40,465 bases of DNA, from NCBI GenBank assembly GCA_023265365.1, contig JAHFTY010000010.1:4885-45349 (forward strand), written 5' to 3'. A program made the position numbers and the translations under genes. This DNA is from Acidobacteriota bacterium. Its GTDB lineage: Bacteria; Acidobacteriota; Terriglobia; 20CM-2-55-15. The notes under the pieces are model-generated. The model was given only the letters and a program-made list of their open reading frames with translations. It had not been told where the DNA came from and did no database searches. This document shows positions 22,977 to 31,845 of the stretch, piece by piece; position 1 is the stretch's first letter; each line of letters starts with the position of its first letter.

Positions 22977-24517
22977 CGATGCAGTGTGACGTGCAGCAGG
23001 GACATCAGGCCCATGTAGGTGAAGCCGATGACGAACAGCATCAGGAACGGAATCGTCGGATAGTTCTGGTTGGTGAATGCGTAGACCACAACGAGAGCGA
23101 AATAGGCGCCGAGGGCCAGTTCCAGCAGAGGCAGGACGCCGGTTCCCTTGAGATAATTTTTCGAAGCCCACCGATCCTTTCGACTCTCGATTCGATACTT
23201 CGGCGTTCTTCGGAAACTCGTTTTGATGCCGAGCAAGGCTTCCATGACGGCCTTGGAGTTACTCACCGACAGGCCGATACCTACCGACATCAGCATGGGA
23301 AGATATCGCAGACGGGTGCGCCAGTCCGGATACAACTCCCTTTGCGAGACCAGGTAAAACATCGATACGGACGCTGTGGAGGCAAGCCACAGCGGAAGAT
23401 CGATGTAGAGCATCTGAAACCAGCCCTGGTTGAACCGGACGATCATCGCCGGCAGCAACAGGAAGCAAAGCGCGATCATCAGCGGGTAGGAAATATTGGC
23501 CGTGAGATGGAAAAACGCTTCGACTTTGATCTTCAGCGGCAGATCGCTCTTCAGGATGCGCGGAAGCAGTTTGATTGCGGTCTGGATCAGACCCTTCGCC
23601 CACCGCGACTGTTGCGTTTTGAATGCGTTCATCTCCACAGGAAGTTCAGCCGGGCACACGATGTGCGGCAAATAGAGGAATTTCCAGCCGGCCATTTGAG
23701 CGCGGTAGCTGAGGTCGGTGTCTTCGGTCAGCGTGTCGTGCTCCCAACCACCCGCCGTCTCGATCGCCGTTCGACGCCATATTCCTGCGGTTCCATTGAA
23801 ATTGAAGAATCGCCCGGACAAGTGTCTCCCGCCGTGTTCGATCATGAAGTGGCCGTCGAGAATCACGGACTCCACCTGGGTCAGCAGGGAGTAGTCGCGG
23901 TTGATGTGTCCCCAGCGTGCCTGGACCATGCCGACTTCAGGATCTGTGAAATAGTCGACCACGTCTTCGAGGAAGTTCTCGGCCGGAATGAAATCCGCGT
24001 CGAAGATCGCGATGAACTCGCCGGCCGCCATTGTCAAACCGTTTTCGAGCGCTCCCGCTTTGAATCCACTGCGATTGGCTCTGTGGACGTGGCTGATGTC
24101 GAATCCCAGCGCGCGATGCTTGTCCACGACCGCGGCCGCAATCTCCCTGGTCCCGTCGGTCGAATCGTCCAGAACCTGGATTTCAAGCAGTTCGCGCGGA
24201 TAGCGGATCCGGCAGGCGGCTTCCACCAGGCGGTCGATCACATACATTTCGTTATAAATCGGCAGTTGAACCGTGACTCTTGGAAGGACGCTCCATTTGC
24301 CTTTGGGAACAGCGACCTTGTTCTTGTGTTTGAGATACAGATAGACGAGGTGATAGCGATGCACGCCATAAACAGCCAGAATCGTGAGGATGACGAGGTA
24401 TGGAACGAGTATGAAAATATCGAAGGCGTTGGCGTGATAGAGGCCATTCCAGTGATCGATGGCCGGCAGTTGATAAAAGCGCGTTCGTTCGGGTGGAACG
24501 ATGAGCATTAAGGACAT
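22958..24517 (-). CDS. Membrane-bound processive glycosyltransferase, family 2
   Basis: 519 residues. One or two N-terminal membrane segments (FDIFILVPYLVILTILAVYGV) precede a cytoplasmic GT-A catalytic domain. Motifs are VTVQLPIYNE, VLDDSTDGT, the DxD in AIFDADFIP, TEDTDLSYRAQMAGW with the catalytic Asp, and QQSRWAKGL, the Q-x-x-R-W signature of processive enzymes. At least four C-terminal membrane helices follow. The profile fits cellulose-synthase-like or glucomannan/hyaluronan-type synthases; product and sugar donor cannot be told. The ATG at 24517 sits seven bases after the UbiA stop, with AAGG in the end of that gene. It is in one operon with ubiA and the peptidase gene. Confidence 0.9.
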   Translation of the reverse strand: MSLMLIVPPERTRFYQLPAIDHWNGLYHANAFDIFILVPYLVILTILAVYGVHRYHLVYLYLKHKNKVAVPKGKWSVLPRVTVQLPIYNEMYVIDRLVEAACRIRYPRELLEIQVLDDSTDGTREIAAAVVDKHRALGFDISHVHRANRSGFKAGALENGLTMAAGEFIAIFDADFIPAENFLEDVVDYFTDPEVGMVQARWGHINRDYSLLTQVESVILDGHFMIEHGGRHLSGRFFNFNGTAGIWRRTAIETAGGWEHDTLTEDTDLSYRAQMAGWKFLYLPHIVCPAELPVEMNAFKTQQSRWAKGLIQTAIKLLPRILKSDLPLKIKVEAFFHLTANISYPLMIALCFLLLPAMIVRFNQGWFQMLYIDLPLWLASTASVSMFYLVSQRELYPDWRTRLRYLPMLMSVGIGLSVSNSKAVMEALLGIKTSFRRTPKYRIESRKDRWASKNYLKGTGVLPLLELALGAYFALVVVYAFTNQNYPTIPFLMLFVIGFTYMGLMSLLHVTLHRWLRGL

Positions 24518-24524
24518 TCGATGG

Positions 24525-25385
24525 TCACCTTACAAGGATGTCGGTTGCGAACGTCAGCAGCAGAAGAATACTGACGTAGCCGTTCAAATTAAAGAAAGCC
24601 ACATTGACCCTGCTGAGGTCATCCGGCTTCACGATCCGGTGTTCCCAAAACAAGATGCCGGCGACGGCAACAATGCCGGCAAAAGCAATTGGTCCGGAAC
24701 GCGTCAGCAGCGCCGTCGCCAGCAGCAATCCCACGGTCAGAACGTGAAACAACGATGAGAATCGCAGAGCGGCTGGAATCCCAATCCGTGCCGGCAGCGA
24801 ATACAGTTCCGACCGCCGATCGAACTCCGTGTCCTGCAAAGCGTAGATCACGTCGAAACCGGCAATCCAGAACGTCACGGCGCCGCTCAAAAGCACCGGG
24901 ACCATGCCGAATGCCCCCCGGATTGCCAGCCACGCCGCAAGAGGAGCCGAGCCAATCGCAAATCCCAACACGAGATGGCTCAGCGCGGTGAACCGCTTGG
25001 TATACGAGTAAAAGAAGAGAACCCCTAACGCCGGGAACGAAAGGTAAAAGCACAAAGGGTTCAACTCCCAGGCCGCGAGCACGAAAATCGCGGACATCGC
25101 GATCGTAAAAAAGACCACGAATGGAGTCGTCAATGTTCCATTCGCCAGGGCCCGTTCCCTGGTTCTCGGATTCAGCCTGTCGTAGCGAACGTCCGCCAGC
25201 CGGTTGAACGCCATCGCCGCACTTCTGGCGCCGACCATGGCCGTGATGATCCAACCCATCTGCCACCGCGACGGCAACCCGCCGCTCGCCAGCAAAGCTC
25301 CAATCAGAGCGAACGGCAGGGCGAAGACCGTGTGCTCGAATTTGATCATCTCAAGCGTAATCTTTAACTTGCGCCAAATCAACAC
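24525..25385 (-). CDS. UbiA-family prenyltransferase (4-hydroxybenzoate / MqnP type)
   Basis: A 286-residue integral membrane protein with about eight hydrophobic segments. The two Asp-rich motifs that bind prenyl diphosphate and Mg are present: NRLADVRYDRLNPRTRERALANG (about residue 62) and YALQDTEFDRRSELYSLPARIG (about 183). The N-terminus LKITLEMIKFEHTVFALPFA is typical of bacterial UbiA-like enzymes. It joins a polyprenyl chain to an aromatic ring precursor in quinone synthesis. In bacteria that make menaquinone by the futalosine route the same subgroup is called MqnP, and the window does not decide which applies. The start is a GTG at 25385 without a clear ribosome site. It is divergent from the ChaN-like gene, with 77 bases between the starts. 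Confidence 0.88.
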   Translation of the reverse strand: MLIWRKLKITLEMIKFEHTVFALPFALIGALLASGGLPSRWQMGWIITAMVGARSAAMAFNRLADVRYDRLNPRTRERALANGTLTTPFVVFFTIAMSAIFVLAAWELNPLCFYLSFPALGVLFFYSYTKRFTALSHLVLGFAIGSAPLAAWLAIRGAFGMVPVLLSGAVTFWIAGFDVIYALQDTEFDRRSELYSLPARIGIPAALRFSSLFHVLTVGLLLATALLTRSGPIAFAGIVAVAGILFWEHRIVKPDDLSRVNVAFFNLNGYVSILLLLTFATDILVR

Positions 25386-25462
25386 TCAAGGTCTCGCGTA
25401 TTCGGCTTCACATCGGTCTAAGAATGCAGGCTGGCACGGTACTTGCAACCTGCCAAAATAGC
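25386..25462. promoter_or_regulatory. Divergent promoter region between ubiA-type and ChaN-like genes
   Basis: A plus-strand pair CTGGCA (25431), 17-bp spacer, CAAAAT (25454-25459) ends three bases before the ATG at 25463. It would make a leaderless message for the ChaN-like gene. No clear minus-strand promoter was seen. Confidence 0.35.
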
Positions 25463-27049
25463 ATGGGCTACTCGCAGAAGAGAATTAAAGAAGTTGCGGA
25501 TATCAAACGGGCGACTGTCCAGAGGATTCGCCGGGAAATCGGGCAGTTTCATGTCTCGTCGAGTCATAAGTACATCGAGGACTTCGCCACCGAATTCGCT
25601 TCATATGCCGACGTCTGCGATCCTGTCGATGTCCTGAATCGGGCGGCCGCCTCGAACCTTGTCTGGATCGGGGACTACCACGCCTTGTCCCGGTTTCAGG
25701 AGTTCGCATCGGCGTTCGTGCGGGACCTTCATAAGCGCAACTCCAACATTGCTTTGGGCGTGGAGTGCGTTTTTGCGCGTCATCAGAAAATTCTCGACAA
25801 TTGGATGGCAGGACGGATTTCGGAACCGGCGTTTCTGGAAGGAATCCATTACCAGGACGACTGGGGCTGCGATTGGAAAAGCTATTCGCTCCTCTTCCAT
25901 ACCGCGCGCGAACTTGGCGTTCCCATTTATGGAGTGGACTGTCATCCACGCTACGACATGCGCAGCATCGGCCGCCGCGATCACCGGACCGCCCGCCGAA
26001 TTGCCCGCATCATTGAACACGATCCATCGCGATGTCTCGTTGTCGTTTTCGGCGAGTCGCACCTCGCGTCGAAGCACTTGCCTCGCCGGGTCCGGGCTGC
26101 GCTGGCGGAGCGGGGCATTTCCAGAAACGAAGCGGTCATCCTTCAGAACGTCGATGAAGTCTACTGGAAACTCCAGAAGCGCGGTCTCGAGGATGTTCGG
26201 TCGGTGCGTCTGACAGATCATGGCCAGTACTGTGTCTTTAATGCGACACCCATCGAGAAGTACGAATCGTTCCGCCAGTACCTGCGCAAATGCATCGATG
26301 AAGACGCCACCGGAGTGTGGACGGAATTCGTGCACACGCTCATCGACATCACCATGCAGTTTGTCGATCTCAAACGCGACGACATGTCGCTGACACTGCC
26401 GAGAGTGTATTCGGAAGTGTCGCCATCCAAACTGCCACAGTTTCTGGCGAGATTCTCCGTCCCCCCGATCCGGGTACGGCTGGCGCTGGATCATTTTCAG
26501 GAAAGCGGGACGTCGTATGTTCCGGAACTGAACTCCATCTTCATTCACCGCCTGCAGCTCTCCGCTGCGACTGAAGAATCCACCCGTTTCATCCACCAAT
26601 TCTGCCGCGGCGACCTCCCGGCCTCGTCGGATCGTCCGGCCGCCGACGAGTTTTTCGTGACCGTCATCGAAAGAGCTTTGGGCTATTTCTGTTCAAAGCT
26701 TCTGGATTCGTCCCGCGACGGCATTGAGTCATTGTCAAAGCGTGTTCTGGGCCAGATCGGCTACAATGAACAACTTGCACGCGCGGTATTGTCGCTTCTG
26801 AATCCTGTCCGGCGGCCTGCCGCTTCTCATTTTGAAACCTTGAAGCTGGCGATCGATGGCAATCGGGCAACCCGGACGACTCATATGCTTGGACAACTGC
26901 TCGGATACGCGTTGGGACGAAGGCTTTATGGGGCTTACCTGGAGATGCGGATCTCGCGCCGGGATCTCCAGGCGCTCTTTCGCGACCCGATGGAAGGTCC
27001 GAACCGGCCGCTGGAGTGCTATCGCGAACTAACCGAACGACTGGCGTGA
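25463..27049 (+). CDS. ChaN-like (Tiki-superfamily) protein with large unassigned C-terminal half
   Basis: 528 residues from the ATG at 25463 (MGYSQKRIKEV); no signal peptide is visible. Residues about 65-265 resemble the ChaN/haem-binding-uptake fold: LVWIGDYHALSRFQEF (GDYH at 70-73), LGVECVFARHQ, PIYGVDCHPRYDMRS and VVVFGESHLASKHLPRRV (GESH at 197-200). In typical members the first motif is GExHxxxxHQ; here the second His is Phe. Residues about 290-528 form a mostly helical domain I cannot assign (QFLARFSVPPIRVRLALDHF, QLLGYALGRRLYGAYLEM). The lack of a signal peptide argues against the lipoprotein role of ChaN in haem uptake. It is followed by larB, 45 bases downstream. Confidence 0.65.
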   Translation: MGYSQKRIKEVADIKRATVQRIRREIGQFHVSSSHKYIEDFATEFASYADVCDPVDVLNRAAASNLVWIGDYHALSRFQEFASAFVRDLHKRNSNIALGVECVFARHQKILDNWMAGRISEPAFLEGIHYQDDWGCDWKSYSLLFHTARELGVPIYGVDCHPRYDMRSIGRRDHRTARRIARIIEHDPSRCLVVVFGESHLASKHLPRRVRAALAERGISRNEAVILQNVDEVYWKLQKRGLEDVRSVRLTDHGQYCVFNATPIEKYESFRQYLRKCIDEDATGVWTEFVHTLIDITMQFVDLKRDDMSLTLPRVYSEVSPSKLPQFLARFSVPPIRVRLALDHFQESGTSYVPELNSIFIHRLQLSAATEESTRFIHQFCRGDLPASSDRPAADEFFVTVIERALGYFCSKLLDSSRDGIESLSKRVLGQIGYNEQLARAVLSLLNPVRRPAASHFETLKLAIDGNRATRTTHMLGQLLGYALGRRLYGAYLEMRISRRDLQALFRDPMEGPNRPLECYRELTERLA

Positions 27050-27094
27050 GCAAAACCACCCGGGCCGCCTCTTGGGCCAGGGTTCGGAAAAACC

Positions 27095-27841
27095 GTGACC
27101 GAACAGCAGATTCTCCGCATCCTCCAGGATTTCAAGTCGGGCCAGCTCGCTCCTGACGAGGCACTGGACCGTTTGCGCGGCCTCCCTTTTGAAGACCTCG
27201 GGTTCGCGAATGTCGACCATCACCGAACCCTTCGAGTCGGGTTTCCAGAAGTCGTCCTCGGCAGCGGCAAGACTGCCGATCAAGTAGCGCGCATCGTCGA
27301 GGCCATGAACCGGCACGACCACAACATCCTTGTGACGCGGGCCACCACCGAACACTTCGTCCGCGTTAAAGAATTGGTTCCGGCGGCGGAATTCCACGAG
27401 GCGGCCCGGGCGATCGTGGTTCGTAAAGACGACAGGATCCTGGGTAAAGGGAAAGTGCTGGTGATCACTGCGGGAACTTCCGATATGCCGGTGGCCGAAG
27501 AAGCCGTCGTGACATTAAACGTGATGGGAAATCACGTCGACTCTCTTTACGACGTCGGGGTGGCGGGCCTTCACCGGCTGCTCGACCGGCGGGATCGGTT
27601 GAACGCCGCGCGCGTCGTGATTGTGGTTGCTGGAATGGAGGGCGCGCTGCCCAGCGTTGTCGGCGGACTGGTTTCGGCGCCGGTCATCGCCGTTCCTACC
27701 AGCGTGGGCTATGGAGCCAGTTTCGGCGGCGTGGCCGCGCTGCTCGGCATGCTCAACAGTTGTGCCTCGAACGTTACGGTTGTAAATATCGACAATGGCT
27801 ACGGCGCCGCCGTGGTTGCCAGCCTGATCAATCGGCAGTAG
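27095..27841 (+). CDS. larB: Nickel-pincer cofactor biosynthesis protein LarB
   Basis: 248 residues. LarB carboxylates and hydrolyses nicotinic acid adenine dinucleotide in the first step of the nickel-pincer nucleotide used by lactate racemase-type enzymes. The C-terminal half is PurE-like: [77 protein letters not shown]. The N-terminal section ([27 protein letters not shown]) is the LarB-specific part. The start is a GTG at 27095 with only a weak ribosome site. larC, larE and a LarA homologue are not in the window. mutS2 starts four bases after the stop. Confidence 0.93.
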   Translation: MTEQQILRILQDFKSGQLAPDEALDRLRGLPFEDLGFANVDHHRTLRVGFPEVVLGSGKTADQVARIVEAMNRHDHNILVTRATTEHFVRVKELVPAAEFHEAARAIVVRKDDRILGKGKVLVITAGTSDMPVAEEAVVTLNVMGNHVDSLYDVGVAGLHRLLDRRDRLNAARVVIVVAGMEGALPSVVGGLVSAPVIAVPTSVGYGASFGGVAALLGMLNSCASNVTVVNIDNGYGAAVVASLINRQ

Positions 27842-27845
27842 CTCC

Positions 27846-30197
27846 ATGGATTTTTCGCTTCACTCTCTCGAATACGATCGTCTGAAGGATCTTCTTGCCC
27901 GGTATACGTCCACGGACGCCGCCCGCGAGCTTTTGAGCCTGGTGCAGCCTTCGACGGATGGGCCGTCGCTGGATGAAGAGCACGCGATTACTGCCGAAGC
28001 GATGACCTACTTGCGTGAGTTTCGAGTGGGATTCAGCAACATCGAGCTGCTTTCCGGCGCTTTGCACAAGTTGACGGTGACCGGATCGATTCTCGAGGTC
28101 CCCGAAATCGAAGCGGTCCAGAGCTTTCTCAGCATGCTGGAAGGTCTTCGCGTTCGATGGAAGGACGATCGAGAACGATTCCCCCGCCTCGCCGCAAGGG
28201 CGCACGGCCTCCCCGACCTCCGTGAACTGGGCAAACAACTGGGCCGCGCCATCCAAAACGGCGAGATCGACGAGAGATACAGTCCGGAACTGGCGCGTAT
28301 TCGAAGAGCGTTGAATGCCGCCCGAACGCGGCTGACCGACCGCCTGCAGTCGATGGTGAAGAACCCGGCGTTGGCGGGACAGCTGCAGGATCAGGTGATC
28401 ACCATTCGCAATGGCCGGTTTGTGATTCCGGTGCGGGCCGAACAAAAGCGGACGATCGAGGGAATCGTTCACGGCAGCTCGTCCAGCGGCGCCACGGTCT
28501 TCATGGAACCGCTCGCCGTCCTCGAGATGAACAACGAACTGGTTCGTCTTCAGGAGGAAGAGCGATTCGAAATCGCCCGCATCCTCGCGGAGTTGACGGA
28601 TCTGATCCAGGCCAGCGCCGGTCCCATTCAACACGGCCGCCGCCTGGCGGCATACCTGGAGCTGGTTTTCGCAAAGGCCCGCTTTGGTCGTGAGTTTAAC
28701 TGTACGCGCCCGGCTTTCGCGAAGGGTTCGCTGATCAGCCTCATCAAGGCGCGGCATCCCTTGCTTGAAGACAATCTCCGCCGCGAAAACGCTTCCATCT
28801 CGCCCGTTTCCCTCGACATGGATTCGACCCGACGCATCCTGGTGATCAGTGGTCCGAACGCCGGGGGAAAAACCGTGGTGTTGAAAACGGTCGGACTGCT
28901 CGCGTTGATGGCACAGTCCGGTCTGCCGGTTCCTGCGGATGAGGCCACGCTTCCGCTGTTCGATCGGATACTGGCGGACATCGGCGATCAACAATCCATC
29001 ACGAATCATCTCAGTACGTTTTCCGCTCACATCCTCGCCATTCGCTCGATGATCGAGTCCGTGACCGCGAGTTCCCTCATCCTTCTCGACGAAATCGGCA
29101 GCAGCACGGAACCCGGCGAGGGTGCCGCATTGGCGAAGGCCGTTCTGGAGCGTTTTCGCGAGATCGGCGCCATGGGTATCGCGACGACGCACTACAACCG
29201 GCTGAAGTTCTATGCCGAAACAACTCCCGGAGTGGCAAACGCCGCGATGGAATTCAACGAACTGACCCTGCAACCCACCTATCGACTCATCCACGGACTG
29301 TCCGGCGCTTCAAGCGGACTGAAAATCGCGGAGCGGATGCAATTGCCCGCCGACGTCCTGATCGCGGCCAACAGCTACCTTGATTCGGGCGACGTCGAGG
29401 CCGCGCATTATGTCGCGGAACTGCGCCGGCGCATCACGGATCTCGAAAACGAAAAGGACAGGTTCGAAATCGAACGCCGCGAATTCGCGCAATGGAAACA
29501 GAAAGAATTCGACGATCTGACCTCCCAGCACCGGGAAGAAATTGCGCGCGTCGAAAAGCGGCTCGACCGGATCGTTCAGGAATTGACGGATCGCGCGTCG
29601 AAGGAGTTGCAGGCGGTCAGTGAGGATGCCGCGCGCAAGTTCCAGAAGAAGCTGGCCAACGTCAAGGCGCACGCGTCGTCGGAGATCCGCCGGGAACGCG
29701 ACAAAGTCGAACGTTCCGATGCTGCCCCGGTCCCGGAAAAGCAAGACAACCTTCCCATCGTCGAGGGTTCGCTGGTGCGCGTCCTTTCGATGGGGGTAAC
29801 CGGAACAGTGACCCGCATCAGGGGCGAGGACATCGAGGTTCAGGCGGGGAATATCAAGTTGCGGCGCCCGGAGTCGGATGTGGAAGTCGTTGTCCGTGCG
29901 CCGATCCCGCTTCCAAAGAATGTGCAGGTGCAGATCTCTTCAAAGCAGCTCGAGAAGAATGAGATCAACCTTGTCGGGCGAAAAGTGGATGAAGCCCTGG
30001 ATCTTACCGACAAGTTCCTGGATGATGCGTTCCTCGCGCAGATGACGGAGGTTCGAATTGTCCACGGTTCAGGCACGGGTGCGCTCCGTCAGGCGATCTC
30101 CGAGTTCCTCTCGTCTCATCCCCACGTGTCACGCTTTGAGGCCGCAAGTCAGAATCAGGGTGGGCGGGGAGTAACGGTGGTTACCCTTCGAGATTGA
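27846..30197 (+). CDS. mutS2: MutS2 family ATPase with C-terminal Smr domain
   Basis: 783 residues, the normal length. MutS2 lacks the mismatch-recognition domain of MutS; known members act on branched DNA and collided ribosomes. The N-terminal core domain begins DFSLHSLEYDRLKDLLARYT. The ATPase has Walker A ISGPNAGGKTVVLKTVG (about residue 335), Walker B LILLDEIGSSTEPGEGAAL and the signature LSTFSAHI. A charged coiled coil follows (about 520-640), then a KOW-like section (SLVRVLSMGVTGTVTRI) and the Smr domain (about 700-783) with VRIVHGSGTGALRQAI. The Smr LDL(H/R) nuclease motif is replaced by INLVG, which may mean reduced nuclease activity. It is transcribed with larB. Confidence 0.95.
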   Translation: MDFSLHSLEYDRLKDLLARYTSTDAARELLSLVQPSTDGPSLDEEHAITAEAMTYLREFRVGFSNIELLSGALHKLTVTGSILEVPEIEAVQSFLSMLEGLRVRWKDDRERFPRLAARAHGLPDLRELGKQLGRAIQNGEIDERYSPELARIRRALNAARTRLTDRLQSMVKNPALAGQLQDQVITIRNGRFVIPVRAEQKRTIEGIVHGSSSSGATVFMEPLAVLEMNNELVRLQEEERFEIARILAELTDLIQASAGPIQHGRRLAAYLELVFAKARFGREFNCTRPAFAKGSLISLIKARHPLLEDNLRRENASISPVSLDMDSTRRILVISGPNAGGKTVVLKTVGLLALMAQSGLPVPADEATLPLFDRILADIGDQQSITNHLSTFSAHILAIRSMIESVTASSLILLDEIGSSTEPGEGAALAKAVLERFREIGAMGIATTHYNRLKFYAETTPGVANAAMEFNELTLQPTYRLIHGLSGASSGLKIAERMQLPADVLIAANSYLDSGDVEAAHYVAELRRRITDLENEKDRFEIERREFAQWKQKEFDDLTSQHREEIARVEKRLDRIVQELTDRASKELQAVSEDAARKFQKKLANVKAHASSEIRRERDKVERSDAAPVPEKQDNLPIVEGSLVRVLSMGVTGTVTRIRGEDIEVQAGNIKLRRPESDVEVVVRAPIPLPKNVQVQISSKQLEKNEINLVGRKVDEALDLTDKFLDDAFLAQMTEVRIVHGSGTGALRQAISEFLSSHPHVSRFEAASQNQGGRGVTVVTLRD

Positions 30198-30211
30198 CCG
30201 CACCGCCGTGG

Positions 30212-30217
30212 TAAAAT
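30212..30217 (+). promoter_or_regulatory. TAAAAT -10 box before msrP
   Basis: TAAAAT lies nine bases before the msrP ATG, leaving a leader of about three bases and no Shine-Dalgarno. TTGACC occurs upstream but only 12 bases away, too close for a normal -35. Confidence 0.4.
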
Positions 30218-30226
30218 CCCTGACCC

Positions 30227-31147
30227 ATGCTCATCAAAAGACCCAACGACCTACATCCATCTGAAATCACCGACGAAAAAATCTATCGAAACCGGCGCGA
30301 GTTCATGAAAGCGATGTCTGCCGTTGCCGCAGCTTCGTTTTTCCCGTCGGCGCTGATGGCGTCGAAGGGACCGTTCGACACGGACGAACCACCAACCACG
30401 GAAAAGGACGCCACCACCTACAACAACTACTACGAGTTCGGCAACAAGAAGGACCAGCCCGCGAAGAACGTCGGCAGGTTCGTGACGAAACCGTGGAGCA
30501 TTGCCGTTGAAGGGATGGTCCGGAAGCCTGCCACGTTCGCGCTCGAAGACCTTCTCAAGGGCTTGAAGCCGGAGGACCGGATTTACAGGTTCCGGTGCGT
30601 GGAAGGGTGGTCGATGGTTTTGCCGTGGACCGGCGTCCCGCTCGCCGAGATTGTCAAAAAGCTGCAGCCGCTTCCTTCGGCGAAATTCATCGAGTTTACG
30701 ACGGTTTTGAGACCCGACCAGATGACCGGTCTCGACGACAATGACCACCTCGAATGGCCTTACAAAGAAGGCCTGCGCCTGGATGAAGCAAACAACCCTC
30801 TGGCACTGCTGGCCACCGGTATCTACGGCAAACCCCTTCCCGGCCAGAATGGTGCGCCGGTCCGGCTCGTGGTTCCGTGGAAGTACGGATTCAAAAACGT
30901 CAAATCCATCGTCAAAATCCGATTTACCGATCAGATGCCCGCAACGACCTGGGCCGTGAAACGTCCAACGGAGTACGGCTTTTACGCGAACGTGAACCCC
31001 GAAGTGGATCACCCGCGGTGGTCGCAAGCGAAGGAGCGACGTATCGGAGTCGACCTCGTCAAGAACCGTAAGACGCTCATGTTTAACGGATACGCGGACC
31101 GTGTGGCGTCCATGTACTCCGGAATGGATCTTCGAAAGAACTTTTGA
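30227..31147 (+). CDS. msrP: Protein-methionine-sulfoxide reductase, catalytic subunit
   Basis: A 306-residue molybdenum enzyme (YedY) that repairs oxidised methionine in periplasmic proteins. A twin-arginine signal is present (NRREFMKAMSAVAAASFF, residues 22-39), preceded by the usual DLHPSEITDEKIY stretch. The Mo-binding Cys is Cys124 in YRFRCVEGWSMVLPWTGVPL. Further family motifs are YNNYYEFGNKKDQPAKN, EWPYKEGLRLDEA and GQNGAPVRLVVPWKYGFKNVKSIV. The stop codon overlaps the next start (TGATG), and that gene encodes the haem partner MsrQ, as in other bacteria. Electrons should come from the quinone pool through MsrQ. Confidence 0.96.
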   Translation: MLIKRPNDLHPSEITDEKIYRNRREFMKAMSAVAAASFFPSALMASKGPFDTDEPPTTEKDATTYNNYYEFGNKKDQPAKNVGRFVTKPWSIAVEGMVRKPATFALEDLLKGLKPEDRIYRFRCVEGWSMVLPWTGVPLAEIVKKLQPLPSAKFIEFTTVLRPDQMTGLDDNDHLEWPYKEGLRLDEANNPLALLATGIYGKPLPGQNGAPVRLVVPWKYGFKNVKSIVKIRFTDQMPATTWAVKRPTEYGFYANVNPEVDHPRWSQAKERRIGVDLVKNRKTLMFNGYADRVASMYSGMDLRKNF

Positions 31148-31785
31148 TGGCCAATCGTCGCTGGAAGTGGTGGGTCGCCAAGCCGCTTGTTTTCCTGGCA
31201 TGTCTGGCGCCCATTTCCTACCTCCTGTATCTGGGATTTACCGCTCAGTTCAGCCCAAACCCCGTCGAAGACATCACGAATGGGACCGGCGTATGGACGC
31301 TTCGGTTCATCATGATCACGCTGGCCATTACCCCAATCCGAAGGATCACCGGGTGGCAGAGTCCGGTTCGATTCCGCCGGATGACCGGCCTGTTCGCGTT
31401 GTTCTATGGAATTCTGCACTTCATCACCTACATCTGGCTCGACCAGGCATTGGACTGGCCCGGAATCGTCAAAGACATTCCCAAACGGCCGTTCATAACG
31501 ATGGGATTCACCGCATTCGTGCTGATGATTCCGCTGGCGCTGACTTCGACCAAAAAGTGGATCGGACGTTTGGGAGGGAAGCGCTGGCAGCTTCTGCACC
31601 GTTTGATCTACATCAGCGGGATCGCCGCGGTGATTCACTATGTCTGGAAGGTCAAACTCGACGCGACCAACCCCATACGGTACGGATTACTGCTGGCCGT
31701 CCTTCTGGGCATCCGCGTCTGGTTCGCCCTCCGGCCGAGGCTTTCCCATAGTAAAGACGTCGTTTCCGCGAGTTTTCGCCCTTGA
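31147..31785 (+). CDS. msrQ: Haem-binding membrane subunit of the methionine-sulfoxide reductase
   Basis: A 212-residue membrane protein of the ferric-reductase-like class. It starts at the ATG at 31147, sharing one base with the msrP stop; the TTG at 31144 in the ORF track is not needed. Six hydrophobic segments are visible, with histidines in helices (YGILHFITYIWLDQAL, WQLLHRLIYISGIAAVIHYVW) that can bind haem b. The pattern WTLRFIMITLAITPIRRITGW and RFRRMTGLFALFYGILHF is characteristic of MsrQ/YedZ. It passes electrons from quinol to periplasmic MsrP. The gene ends 60 bases before dnaG. Confidence 0.94.
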   Translation: MANRRWKWWVAKPLVFLACLAPISYLLYLGFTAQFSPNPVEDITNGTGVWTLRFIMITLAITPIRRITGWQSPVRFRRMTGLFALFYGILHFITYIWLDQALDWPGIVKDIPKRPFITMGFTAFVLMIPLALTSTKKWIGRLGGKRWQLLHRLIYISGIAAVIHYVWKVKLDATNPIRYGLLLAVLLGIRVWFALRPRLSHSKDVVSASFRP

Positions 31786-31811
31786 TATATTTCTTTAAAA
31801 ACGTATACATT
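31782..31811 (+). promoter_or_regulatory. Likely sigma-70 promoter for dnaG-rpoD
   Basis: TTGATA, an 18-bp AT-rich spacer and TACATT give a leader of about 30 bases before the dnaG ATG, with AGGCAA as a weak ribosome site. This is the most AT-rich gap in this part of the window. Confidence 0.5.
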
Positions 31812-31845
31812 ATCTGATTTCGTTTTCTCGGTCCTCGGCAGGCAA

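Noticed and set aside
22979-24511. 510-residue ORF on the plus strand covering almost the whole glycosyltransferase gene
   Set aside because: The minus strand carries all GT2 motifs in order; the plus translation is rich in His, Arg and Gln without any fold signature.
27828-29294. 488-residue antisense ORF opposite mutS2
   Set aside because: mutS2 is complete on the plus strand, and the antisense product shows no family features.
30194-30217. Canonical promoter TTGACC / TAAAAT before msrP
   Set aside because: The spacing is only 12 bases; only the -10 box is retained.
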